From NCBI GenBank assembly GCA_032209605.1, contig JASFXZ010000038.1, positions 1,116,001-1,180,000 of the forward strand: a stretch of DNA of 64,000 nt, given 5' to 3'. Of this stretch, positions 46,750 to 58,138 are shown piece by piece (within the stretch, counting starts at the first letter, position 1; every line of letters begins with the position of its first letter). Source of the stretch: Mactromeris polynyma (Eukaryota > Mollusca > Bivalvia > Venerida > Mactridae). The notes beneath the pieces were generated by a model. The model ran no database searches. It saw only the letters and a list, made by a program, of their open reading frames with translations, and was not told the DNA's origin. A program made the position numbers and the translations under genes.

Positions 46750-48850
46750 AGTCATTCACTATATATTTCTAAAAGGTGTTTTTATTACAAAAATAAAAAG
46801 TATGATCTTATTTAAAAATGTTAGTTTAATTATGGAAGTGACTTAATTTGGCGACAATGTAAATTTTCCTGTGTTTTACAACTGCAGTGAACTTCAGAAG
46901 GCACTGTCTTATGTATGTGGCGTTCCCTGCAGCTACTAATTCTCGCTCTTTCATTTGCCATAATAAATCATCCTTTTAAAAGAAATTGGCAAAATGCAAA
47001 TTCTTTTTTACCATGCTTTGGTTAAATGTAGGCAGCATTCTGTTCAAAACAAAAGTTAGATATTTAAAATAATAAAAACTAGACTATACATGTCTCTGAA
47101 ATTTAGATAAAGTGAATGTTATAGTTCATGTTATATATTACAAATGATTTTCATTGAAGAACATCTTATGCTGAACTCATATTTGGGCTTTCGAACATAT
47201 TCAATATTTATATACGTTCAAATGAAATATTCACATTTTTAAATATTTAATGACACAAATGTCCCGCCAAAAACATGACTTTTCTTAAATTTGCAACCCT
47301 GTTTACTACACAGGTGGAAACTTTCAATTTATCGGTTTATTTTTAAAAGTTATTTTTTCAGAGAAGAAAAGGACCATGACTTTTTGGGAATGGTAAAAAC
47401 ATATTTATTTTTTCAAATTGTATCCGCATTATTATATAGATTAATTCAACAGATTCAAGGCTTAACTTCAAATAAAACATATGTTATCTAGGTTTCAGTG
47501 TGTTATCGTTAAACAAACTTTAACATGATTTTATGGTTTTAAATAATGTGATGAAATGAAAATTGGAGAATTCGTCTCCACGACCACTTATCTTTATCTT
47601 TTTGTGGACTAATCTAGGACATGAAATGACTTCACATTAGTGTGTATAACAAATGTCACATGTTGGGGCAATAAGTGTGTGAAAAAACTTAAGACGCTAT
47701 AGATAGACTAACCCCTCGTTATCTGACAAACGAGTACGAACAATATCTTGGATTAAAGAAGGTCGGCGCAATCTAAAGCAAGCGTTTCAATCTGTTGTGC
47801 AAAATAAACAAAATGCCGAGATGACACGATTGCTGGTCACTCGATTATGCTACACTATAGTAAATCCGATACCTGTAAGGAGTTAATTGCTTTCAATGAT
47901 TAGCTACTGTCTACTTCGTCAATTTATGTGTATGTGTTGGAAATCAATGACCATATAGCGATTAAGTGTGAGGTTAGCTAGCTGTTAAATCGAGTTAATC
48001 CCCCAGTATTTTACTGACAGTTCCAAGGCTGTACATCGCTATATGGTTATTTCTAGTTGTGTTTTATATGTATGTTAAATATCTCTTTCACCATGTGCAA
48101 TTCTTTCACTTGATATAGTGTTCGTGTTATTCCCACCTTTCGGTCTATTGTTGCCAGCTGTCTGGACTTGTTCTGCGATGTATTCTATCCATTACCCCCC
48201 CCCCCTCCTTATTTGTCCTCATTAATTCTCTTTAGTTGTCTTTTATGGTCAGCCAATCCATTCCTTGCGCCCCTGTTCCCTTTCGTATTTGCAATTCCTC
48301 AAGTACCTGGTGTTTCATGGACTGTTGTTTTCCCGGAGGTCGGTGTGGAGGCATTGTCTTATGTATGTGGCGTTCCGTGTAACTTATTTTCTCTGTCCGA
48401 AATCTTCTAAACTGTCTTCGAGAATCAATTTAATAATGAATGAAACTTATTTATTGTTCCATTTATTAATTAAACTATCGCAGTTTGACTCGTGAATCTA
48501 AAATATTCTTATGGTTTACACAATATTCATGATGACATTTTGTCCCAATGTTGGTCAATTTCGAAGCTCATTTATCCCGTCAATTGTAGAAATTTCATTT
48601 TGAAATTCCATCCTTTTTATTTTATTTTTAATAATGACTGTCTCGGATTAAAATATACATTGGCGAATAAATTTACATTAGATCTATTTTAATAATTCTA
48701 TTCTGTCACGATATTATGTTAGAATCTAAAAGGGGGACAGTTATGACACCAGCAAACAAGAGGTCATAATGGCCATATATCGCTAACCTGAGCACACTGC
48801 CATTCTGAGTGAATAGACTAAGGTGCCAATAAATCGGTATAGGTTCAATA
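46750..48850. repeat. Duplicated TLR 5' flank block near TLR D, part 2
   Basis: It matches 22520-24205. It contains extra sequence absent from the B copy (for example around 47900-48240, with a run of C at about 48197). No conserved gene was found. Confidence 0.7.
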
Positions 48851-48959
48851 ACTTGCGTCATTTTTACAATCTATGTTCAGTTGATGTTACATAATTATGC
48901 AACGGACTGGATCCATATATAAAACCCCCAATAATCATTTCCACGGTGAATAGAGATGA

Positions 48960-49370
48960 AATACCGTTTATAATGTCCACTATATACACATAGGGAACAA
49001 AGCCCCGTCCTGGCGGCCATGTTCTTTGACGGAACTTAATAATGTACGCAATCCTGTAAGGGAACCACTAGACAAAGCTACACACCGAATATCAAAGCTC
49101 TGGACCTTATGGTTTGGACAATTAGATTTACAAAGTTATCACTTTTAACATATATGTTTAGCTCCTGTGGCGTACTTATGCAGCAGACCAGAACGATTTA
49201 GCAATTTTGAAAGAGGACCACCCACTGATCATTCCTGACAAAATCCTTATAGTGTTATAAACGGAGATGTTGTTTAAAGAAATATTGACGGACGACGCAC
49301 GACGACGGACAGCCAATAAGAAGTGCTTATAGTGAGCTAAAATGTGTGCATTCCAATTATGTAGTAGTAC
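48960..49370. repeat. Interspersed repeat resembling a common bivalve family
   Basis: It contains CCTGGCGGCCATGTTCTTTG, TTTTGAAAGAGGACCACCCA, and ends GACGGACAGCCAATAAGAAG with GTGAGCTAA. A similar end (GACGGACAGC, AAGTGCTCATGGTGAGCTAA) lies upstream of TLR A at 15457-15493. It is non-coding. I call it a repeat family from word similarity and general recognition of bivalve repeats. Confidence 0.5.
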
Positions 49371-49699
49371 ATAAACTAGTGGTTTTCTATCATTGTTCAA
49401 TATTATGCGTTGAAATGCACAGTTCTATTGAAAAAATGGAATTACTGTTATAGTGTTTGTATTTCTTTTTCAACTTAGTTATCTAGATACGGCACTTTAT
49501 CTGCTCAAGTGTAGTATTTATTTACTTATTACAAGATCTAAAGTGTCGTTTCATCTAGATTCGTTGTGCATGCTTTTGATGAAAATTTATCAGGTTGGGA
49601 AAAGTACCATTTGTGGAACCTTATGATCAAGCATATTGTATCTATAGTATTGGTATCTATTCAAAACTGGATGATGGACTGAGGTGTGTGTAGTGCTTT
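49371..49699. other. Spacer, nothing recognised
   Basis: No gene recognised. Confidence 0.4.
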
Positions 49700-49771
49700 T
49701 GCCATGTCTAAGGACATGCTCGATTCATTCAGTACAAGTACTATTTCGCCTTAACCACTAGACCACGACTT
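49700..49771 (-). repeat. Possible tRNA-derived SINE head
   Basis: On the minus strand TGGTCTAGTGGTTAAGGCG (49747-49765) fits the RNA polymerase III A box. GAATCGAGC (49718-49726), about 40 bases on, is a weak B box. The cloverleaf is degraded, so this is a SINE-type relic rather than a working tRNA gene. Confidence 0.4.
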
Positions 49772-50890
49772 ACCGAACGATTCATGATGCATGCATTATG
49801 TCATTTTCACCAATAATTCGAAAGCGGTCAAGTCATTTTTCTACCAATATATCTTTCTCATGTTCTTGTTTTAATTTGTTGCAATTTATATATCGCAGCT
49901 AAATTTGCAATAAAAGCTTATTTTGCGTAACTAAAATCAATAATATTGGTGATCCAATAATTGTGGCAACATTAGTGAAAAAATAAAATTTGGGTGACAT
50001 ATCAGTATTGGTTACTTACTTTTGAGTCTGTCATTCAGCAATAATTTAAATTTAGAGGAGTGAGAAAAGATTTTTTTATGTTTTCATTACATAATTCATT
50101 TGCACTGGGTGTTTACAATTTATGTAAGTATAAAAATTAGTAATTTATCGTATTCAAAACATAAGTGTCATCTAATTATGATATAGAAATTCGAATCTTA
50201 GCATAAAACATATTTTCTAATGTCTGATTATTATTTTTATAAATGTAGAAGACACTTCAATTTTACTGTATATAAGTGTCAGATGGTGACAGCAAATCTT
50301 GAATTGATATATATTGGAGTCCCACTGGGCCAGACATTGTGAAATGCTGATTAGGGGTCTGAACTAGATTGAAATCAAGATAGTGCACAAGGGGAAATAT
50401 TGTTTAATGCAGAAATGTGTATACTTTGTCCAATCGAATATGGGCCTTGTGTAGACCTGCCTCTGTTTCTGATTTTATCATCTTATATTTGAAGTATATA
50501 TTTGTTTATTAACGTCTCCTCTTTGCATAAATAACACTCATATTCACATAATGAAATCAATTAACAATGTACAAAGCCACTCTAAATTAGAGTTGTAAGA
50601 GACATAAAACATATATTACACAAAACATACTCTTATACACATGATAAGAAACTAGAAACAAATGTTAATCCTGGTATAAAAAACTATTTATTGTAATATT
50701 TGGATAAGAAACTGAAAGTATCCCGCACAAGCGTGTATACGTACAAAATGTGTGTAAAAAACGATTATCATCTCTGTCAGACAGTAGATGAACTGATTAG
50801 CACTTGCCTCTAGTTTATAGATAAAACAACAACAATATAAAACATGGCATACGTTACTTACATAAATAAAACATTCTGGTATTAAGAATA
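49772..50890. other. AT-rich stretch, nothing recognised
   Basis: No gene or RNA was recognised in about 1.1 kb. The part after 50480 may be the 3' UTR of the retrotransposon that follows. Confidence 0.4.
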
Positions 50891-52190
50891 GTGTTACAAG
50901 TTTTGGCGCTTATTCGACACAGAGTTATATCAGATAAAATAAAGGATAACTTGTCTACATGAGATATGATATTGAATTATATGATTAATAGCATTAGCTT
51001 TTTCTATCAATGGTTGTCGTCGTTTACTGTCATATAAGTTACAATATAATAATACATGCATTTCTGTTTCAACCATGTTACATGGACAAAACATACAGAG
51101 ACATTCATTTTCCACCAGGTTTTCATAACGTCCTGGTCCAATTCTAATAGGGGCTACTCCACAACTAAATGTACTTAAAGCAGATCTATGTTTCGGTGCC
51201 TTAAGAGTTATTAGTAATTTTCTGGTTTGTAATCTAATTTAAATTTGCAATAATTTCTAAGCTTATATTCCCCCCTTCCAGATATACCATCGGTTTTATT
51301 AATACTTTCAAGCCAGTCATATGAATGCAAACTTGACATTTTATAATACACTTGCTTAACTAAAATATTTTAGAAACACTCTTATTCAAATCAGTATATG
51401 CATCCAAATCACATTTTAAATTTGTTTCTTTGACAATATAAAACCAAGATGTGCATGACCTATTTGCATTGCTGTCTGCCCAGAGTCCTAACCGCTTATT
51501 GACTCTAGATGTAGGTATGTTGCAAAGCCTTGACCAGTAACCTACCACGGACTTCCACTGTCGAATAATAAGGTGTTCATGCCATTTCTTCCGACACTGC
51601 ATCATTGGCTGTATATTTACCTACCCCAAAAAAGAAGCGCATGGCGCGATTATTGATAGCATTGACACAGGAAAATGATTTAACCCCCCAGACCGCTGCA
51701 CCATAACCAATTACTGGCCAAACAACAGAGTCATATAACTTTGTGAATGTTTCATTAGGTAATCCGCCGATGAGCTTACATTTGGCAATAAGAAGACCAA
51801 GAGCATGACTAGCACTCTGAGCAACTCTTAGTGGTAATATTGTAATCAAGGTGTTCATTGATGACAATACCAAGATATGTATACTTATCATGTATCAATC
51901 CCGCATATAAAATCATAATCAGTACGTTGTACAGACTGTGGGCGAAAATGCACTACGTTACTTTTAGAACAATTTACAATCATGTCATTGCTATTATACC
52001 AATTAGACACAGCCTTTAAACGTAACTGCAAGTCACGTTCGTTTGATGCCATCAGTACGATGTCATCGGCATACAATAAAATACATATCTTCTCATCTCC
52101 TCTAGTAATGCCAACATCTTAAGTATGTACTCTTTCATAATCAAGACGAGCCTTAAAATACAAATAAATATACAATCTCCTTTAACGTGT
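50891..52190 (-). pseudogene. Non-LTR retrotransposon 3' remnant
   Basis: Minus frames read the catalytic box MYADDIVLMA (about 52050-52076), then LQLRLKAVSNWYNSNDMIVN, LYDSVVWPVIGYGAAVWG, RKKWHEHLIIRQWKSVVGYW and the Cys/His end CMFCPCNMVETEMHVLLYC (51060-51105). Four frames are needed, so there are at least three frameshifts or stops. The endonuclease and N-terminal RT are missing. Its family differs from the elements at 28118 and 43717. Confidence 0.8.
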
Positions 52191-52198
52191 TGTACATT

Positions 52199-52276
52199 TC
52201 GAGGGTTCAGTGCAAGACTATACTAATTCATATATAAATACATATGAGTAAGGATAGTCTTGCGCTGAACCCTCGA
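52199..52276. repeat. Inverted repeat (hairpin) with about 23-base arms
   Basis: TCGAGGGTTCAGTGCAAGAC at 52199 pairs with GTCTTGCGCTGAACCCTCGA ending at 52276, with one mismatch. The match continues imperfectly toward a short AT loop. It lies at the broken 5' end of the retrotransposon remnant. Confidence 0.75.
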
Positions 52277-52624
52277 TTTGCTTACTTCTGAGGTGACATC
52301 TGACTCGTGATATGGAATTATATAATTTGTCACACTTATCTTATCGGTTAGCATTTTTATAAATTTATCCGGAGCTTTATTGGAATTAGCTGCAGTTTTA
52401 ACACCTGTGCCCCATCATCAGACATATCTAACTCACTTGTGGTTAAATTATCGAGAAAATAGTCTTAATCATTTTTCCGGAAGCTTTTCTCATGTTAGAA
52501 AGTAAAATATCAGTCAAATACGACGATGTTATGGGTCTCACAATGCTACCGAAATTTTCTTATTTAATTCTTATCGTTTCACCGATATCAGCCTGATTCG
52601 AATGCATGGTTTATATGTCCGTGC
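52277..52624. other. Spacer, nothing recognised
   Basis: No gene recognised. Confidence 0.4.
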
Positions 52625-52960
52625 TAGTACTAAATTTTATACGTGTTACTGAACATAACTTCGAACGCGAAGGGAGGTAACTTATGCAAAAGCAGTTTAG
52701 TCACGACCGCCACGGTTTTTAGTAGATCTGTTTTGAGATTTATTTTTACATGTGCGCGACAAATTATTCATGTGCTGGAGATTTGGCCTTTTGTGTTACA
52801 CCACTTGAAGCATGGACATGCATGTCAATATATTTATAATGTTTTGCATATCAAACAAAGCGGATGTTATAGACAGTAGTAAATATATGTTACCACCACC
52901 CTACAGTCTGAACTCTGTTTTTACATAGAAAACGCAACAGCTGTGTGAAATGAAACACGG
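52625..52960. repeat. Duplicated TLR-array block, copy 2
   Basis: It matches 16510-16620 joined directly to 17060-17290. An internal segment is absent here or was inserted in the other copy. Confidence 0.65.
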
Positions 52961-53744
52961 GCATTCGTTTTACCAACAAACTATGAAGTTATTGTTTATA
53001 AGATAAAGAATAAAGTGAAAATGTGTCAAAAGCTGGGCAGTGCAAAACTGCCACAAAATATATACATAAGCATTTGTCATGTTTGCGCTACTTTCTGTTT
53101 TGTGTAAATAACCAAAGGTATGTATATGCCGAAGTATTAATAAGTTTGAATGTTTTATTTAAATACTCAGATAGTGTATGTCTACTGATACAGTTTTGCC
53201 AATCTTATCGTTGATCCATTTTTTAAACTCGGTATTCATTTTCATATTTTTAATATCAAGATAACATACAAAATGAACAAAATAGATTGTTGTAAGTTAC
53301 AATTATAATAAGCAGCACGTGTTGGCTATCAGTTAAACGTTCAAAAACGTCAGGCATTTGGAAATTATAAAAAGTATTTGCAGATATCATGCTCTAATGT
53401 ATTATTATAAACTCCCACATTAAATGTCAATATATCTTTTAATAAAATCAAGTTCAATCACGTATATTGACGAAGCCATGTACATGTTTGTTGAAAAAGA
53501 AATGATGACAATAGACGAAAGTAAACAACGCAAACTATACAACTATACATACATACTAACAAATCACAAGTAAGTACTGCTCGTGGCCATTTCAACCTGC
53601 TGGCTAAATACAGCAGCGTGGCTAATTCAGCCGCTAGTTAACAATTATCATCTGGAGACGTTAAAGTAGCGTAGATATGACGGTTATGACATGGAGACAT
53701 CTGATCTGGGGTATCTAGCGAGGAGCCAGAAAGTTAGACATGTC
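52961..53744. other. AT-rich stretch, nothing recognised
   Basis: No gene recognised. A short, slightly GC-richer patch lies at 53580-53720. Confidence 0.4.
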
Positions 53745-53895
53745 ATATGATAATTTCCCATCAATTTTAATCCTATAAGACTAGCTGGACAAAATATTAT
53801 CCTTTTACTGCGAGATTCAATTCGTAGACATTTATGTTATGTTACTCATGTCTAAAGATTAGGTTGTAAAGCTTCCGTTGTCGCTAGCAACTCTA
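53745..53895 (-). pseudogene. TLR copy F, ancient LRR scrap
   Basis: About 150 bases align with the LRR region of copy A at about 14740-14895. Shared words include ATAATTTCCCATCAA, TTATCCTTT and TTACTCATGTCTAA in the same order. Indels and stops are frequent and the similarity is clearly lower than among the other copies. It is an older member of the array, or an older duplicate of the copy E region. Confidence 0.6.
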
Positions 53896-54199
53896 TTTTT
53901 ATTCCTTTTCATTTTGTTCATGAGGCTCGGATTTGAATAAAATCCTTTCGATTTTTGTAAATGGGAGTCGGATTGGAAAAAAATCCTTTCGACGATTTGG
54001 TTTATCCCATTCCATTAAAATGTGCCCTTTTTGCGTATGCAAAATCGCTATTTATAGACCTAAGGAAATACCTTGTACATGGAAGCGCTCGGCAGACGAG
54101 ACGTAACAAAATTTGGGAATATGAATTAACCAGTTAAAATCATCTGTCATGTGAGTCGGTTTGTTAGAAGCTTTTTATAATGTAGTAGATTACAACCGA

Positions 54200-54390
54200 T
54201 GTGGGCAAATCCTGAATAACATGTTCATTACATGCGGGTAATATTTTTGCATGTTCACTGGTATATTATGATGTCGTGCGCCTATTGCATGACAGCATAC
54301 CAGTGAACATTACTATAAGCACATGGCACCTTCAATTATCAGTTAACATACAATAGGCGCATGACAGCATCATATACCAGTGAACATACA
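54200..54390. repeat. Degenerate minisatellite with ACATACAATA words
   Basis: Units contain CCAGTGAACATAC and GCGCATGACAGCATCATATA. Related units form the array at 59780-60125. Confidence 0.6.
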
Positions 54391-54433
54391 GTCATAATGT
54401 AGACGTTGGGTGGAGGTTGTGTTACAGCTGGCC

Positions 54434-55530
54434 ACTATTATAGCTAAAGAGGAAGAACAGGAAGAGACAACGCAGAGAAATAAGACGTAATCGTGTACAA
54501 CGTCGCAAGGCTATCTGGTGTAGGCAGTGGCTGGAACGTAGACCACTGTATGGACAGTGTGAACAACTCCTGCAATAACTCAACAGTGAAGACGAATTTC
54601 CTCAGAATGGATGCTGATTTGTATATCACCAAGAACTAAATAGCAAGACACCAACTACAGGTTATTACACAAGTATTTTCTTCCTTTTTGACTTCTTCTC
54701 CCGAAACGATGGGCGGATTATCCGAAACTTCGCGTGGTTGATCGAGGCAACTAGTAGATTCAAGTCTGTTCAAATCGGGCCAATTCAATATCCAAGATGG
54801 ATATCCACGGCGACCATTTTGAAAATATATTTTCTTTTCGTCACTTGAAATGGTTGTAATATAAAAGTACAATTACATTACTTATAATATGTTAAACTGT
54901 TTCTAGTGTGTGAAAAAGTTAAACTATGTAGAAAACAAGACATCTATTTACCTAATTTTAGAACTGTTATTTATAATTTGTACAACTTGTTCTATTTTTA
55001 GGCAAGCCCTTGAACATGGACTTAAGTTGGCAGTCACCAATCGCCACCTTGCAACTGGTGCATCATATGCAGACTTGGTGTACGCCTTTCGTGTAGCTAA
55101 AAACACCACGGGCGTCTTCATACCACAAGTGTTAGAAGCCATCATACAGGAGTATGCAGAGGAGGTACTGCCACCTGTCATCACCCCTGAGCAGTGGAAG
55201 CAGATTGCCGATGACTTCCAAACCGAGTGGAACTTTTCTCATGCATGTGGTGCAATTAATGACAAGCATGTCCGTAAATAGACTTTTAACTGTGCTATAA
55301 TTACACGGACTTTTTCCATGATAATACTCGCAGTCGTCGATGCAAACTACAAGTTCATCTGAATCATAGTCGGAGCTAATTGCAGTGCCTATGATGCTTA
55401 AGAATCTGCTAGAGTAAGATAACCTTGGTCTACCACACCTGTCTCACCGCCTTGCGACGAGAAGAATACATCATACTTCTTAATAGGAGATGATGCTTTT
55501 CACTCAAAACTTGCAATAGCTAATCAGACG
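54434..55530 (+). pseudogene. PIF/Harbinger transposase pseudogene with intron, copy 2
   Basis: Exon 1 (about 54434-54659) reads RRNRVQRRKAIWCRQWLERR and PLYGQCEQLL, typical of the Harbinger nuclease N-terminus. An intron follows, from ACAG/GTTATT at 54660 to TTTTTAG/GCAAG at about 55003. The joined codons restore the expected transition into ALEHGLKLAVTNRHLATGAS. Exon 2 contains VAKNTTGVFIP and WNFSHACGAIND, the region of the first catalytic Asp. Stops and shifts follow (FSMIILAVVDANYKFI, FLIGDDAFHSKLA). It is dead: exon 1 has an in-frame TAA and exon 2 ends early at 55281. Confidence 0.7.
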
Positions 55531-55896
55531 CAAGAACGGTCACTGCAATTATGTTCACTACGATTTGTTTGGATATAATAAAAGTTGTTCTTTCTTGCAT
55601 ACCAGACAGGTATTTCACATGTTTACAGTTATAAGAAGTTTCACTGGTTTCCGATACAATAGAATCTAACCGGGTCGAGGGTTACTGTTTTCAGGCGCGA
55701 GGCTACCTGTACGCTAAATACACCGTTGCGTATGCATAAAAACTAGAAAAATGTGCAATAACCAGCAGCTGAGCATTTGTATGCAGTTTGAGATATAAAT
55801 TTACTGCACTGCTTGTTACCAGATTGTACCACGAAAGTTCAAGAAAACTGTTTTTGTCCTGTGTATTATTTCCTTAGACCACCCTAGATTGTTTGC
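55531..55896. repeat. Tail of the duplicated Harbinger block, joined to TLR E
   Basis: It matches 24960-25350 and ends at about 55895, where TLR E sequence begins. The junction therefore postdates or coincides with loss of the TLR E TIR. Confidence 0.65.
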
Positions 55897-58009
55897 GTGT
55901 ACATTCCGCAACAGAAAGCGCAGATTCCAACGATTTGTATAGACCACTCCACCTAAAACAAAGGATAGGAAAACAAAAATAGCTATGACAGACAAAACGA
56001 TAATCAATGTGTAGGAACGACATGTTTAAATTCAACTGACGTCATACGATGCCCACAGCTGTCTACATAGATATACTCATCAAATCCTACCGTGTTATTT
56101 TGATGATTCACAAGCCATTGTAAGAAATCTTTTGCACCGCAGTTAACTTCAAATGTGTTGTTTTTCAAGTCAATTGTAAACTGTTTCCCTTTCTGTTTCG
56201 AATTTTCTTCAAAACGACTGCGTAACTCTTCAGGAAGAGTCTGAAGGAACTTGCTGTGGAGAACAAGATATAGGAGACTGTCCAACCTGCTTACATCTTA
56301 AGTCCATTTTTCAATATTGTTAACACTCAAACCCAGTGTTTCAATTTTGTCGGATTCGAGAAGCAGATTCTGTGGAATGTCTGAAATACTGTTGTATGAC
56401 AGATTCAACGTTTTCAACTCTTGTCAAATTGTTAAATATGAACGGTCCGTTCTGTTCGTCTTTCAAAACTGTTCCAATGAAATTGTTTTGAATTTGGAGA
56501 TTCTCTAGAGACTTCTGAGCAAACTGGAAAAATGTTTATTTACATACGAACAATAGTTCTTTGACAGGTCGACATGCTTCAGGTTTTTGAAGGGACGGAA
56601 GGGTCCTTTCCATGAATAAAATACGTTGCCAGATAAATCCATATACTCTAGTGTATTACTAGGTGTAATCGGTATCATAATTCCTATAGCGTAAATCAAG
56701 CTACTTCGCGAAAATTCTAATCTTTGCAACTTTGAGGGAGTTTTGGCAAGTACATATACTTGGTTATTTCAATTTTTTCTCATGGCTTGAAAAACGGGCA
56801 CATCAGATCGTTTCTAACGACCGCATCATTTAAGAAAGGACAGGAGCTATCTGCTTTGTCGTATTCTCTGTCGTCCATTCCTTGATACTCATGGTCAAAC
56901 AGAAGAGGGTCGTAAGCAAAATTCTGGAAATTTCCGTAACATTCTGTCACATTTGTCAAACATCCCAACTGAAGCAAATACGGACTGAATGTGAATTTGT
57001 TATATTCCGCTCGAATAATATTTTTTTCGAGTCTTAGGAAAAATCGCGAGTACATTGTTTTCAATAAGCTCAATTCGGTTTCTGCTGACATCGAATTCTC
57101 TTAATGAAGTATTTTTGAGATGACATATATCTTCAAGCAGAATCCGAGAGCTAGGGCCAAATGTTGTATGCATTTTAGAAATGTTTAAAACTCTAATATT
57201 TGCATATTGTAGTCCGTACGTTATATTCTTGAAAGCACGAAATCCTAAACGCATGTTCCAAGACAAATCAAGGTTCTCCAAATCAGTCAAAGATCCGAAA
57301 CCAAACGCATGTATGTCAGTGATATTACAAGCTGATATGTCCAGATAACGAACTCTTGGTAAGTGCATAAATGTTTTATTCGTTACAGACGAAATATTAC
57401 AAATACCCAATAAGCCAGACATTGTAACATTACTCAAATTATGAAGTGATCTGTAAGATGAGTTGAAATCAGTGAATGGTAGACCGTCTACAAACAAGGT
57501 TTGTAGCTCCAATAATACTGACAAATATGGATAAGAGAGATTGTCATGCATGCTCATGTTATAATTTCCCATCAAATTCAGTCCTTTAAGACTTGCTGGA
57601 AAAGTTATCCTTTCACTTGGAGATGTATAGTACACATTTAGTTTATTTTTACTAATGTCTAAAATTTCTAGGTGTTTAAAGTTGTAAAACACGGCATTAT
57701 CTTTTGTAGTCATTAAGTATTTACTCAGATATAATTCCACCAATTCTTGACACCCATGTAGGTGACATTGCCCCAGTACCGCTATTCCTGTTTTTAGAGA
57801 ATACATGTGTAAAACTGATATATTAAATTGAATAGTATTATTGATGTAAACACAAACACTCTTAAGATGAACATCACTGTTTGAGCAATCCATTTCTGTA
57901 TTCCCTTTACAATCACAGCGTCTTCTGGGACCGCACGTGACGGTGTTTCCCGAATCATCAACACGATTGAAACGTAAATTAAAATTACACGTAAAATAAG
58001 TGAATGCAT
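55897..58009 (-). pseudogene. TLR copy E, pseudogene lacking the TIR domain
   Basis: LRR ectodomain, C-terminal Cys cap (NCGAKDFLQWLVNH) and the transmembrane segment (IIVLSVIAIFVFLSFVLGGV) are present in several frames. The sequence then ends at RNVH-coding bases near 55897, at a junction with Harbinger-block DNA. No TIR remains. Lesions include a frameshift in the signal peptide region (57893-58009), another near 57000-57090, one near 56430 and a stop after KFTFSPYLLQ-containing frames. The longest open part is 297 codons (57000-57893). It is not a working receptor. Confidence 0.88.
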
Positions 58010-58055
58010 CTTTGATATAGGTGTATCAATCCGTTACTTACTAAAATAGTTATAA

Positions 58056-58138
58056 TTAGTATGCGTGCTTATCCGATTAATACCGAATGCGCCAGATATC
58101 CGAAATCCTACACACTTCCTCCTGTAGTAAGGTATAAA
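58056..58138. repeat. TLR E 5' flank duplicate, left part
   Basis: It matches 60157-60234 (shared TTCCTCCTGTAGTAAGGTAT). The match is cut by the insertion at 58139-59434 and resumes at 59435. Confidence 0.7.

Noticed and set aside
48168..48495. Overlapping open frames of 76-80 codons
   Set aside because: The paralogous region at 23590-23790 does not preserve the same frame, so it is not under coding constraint.
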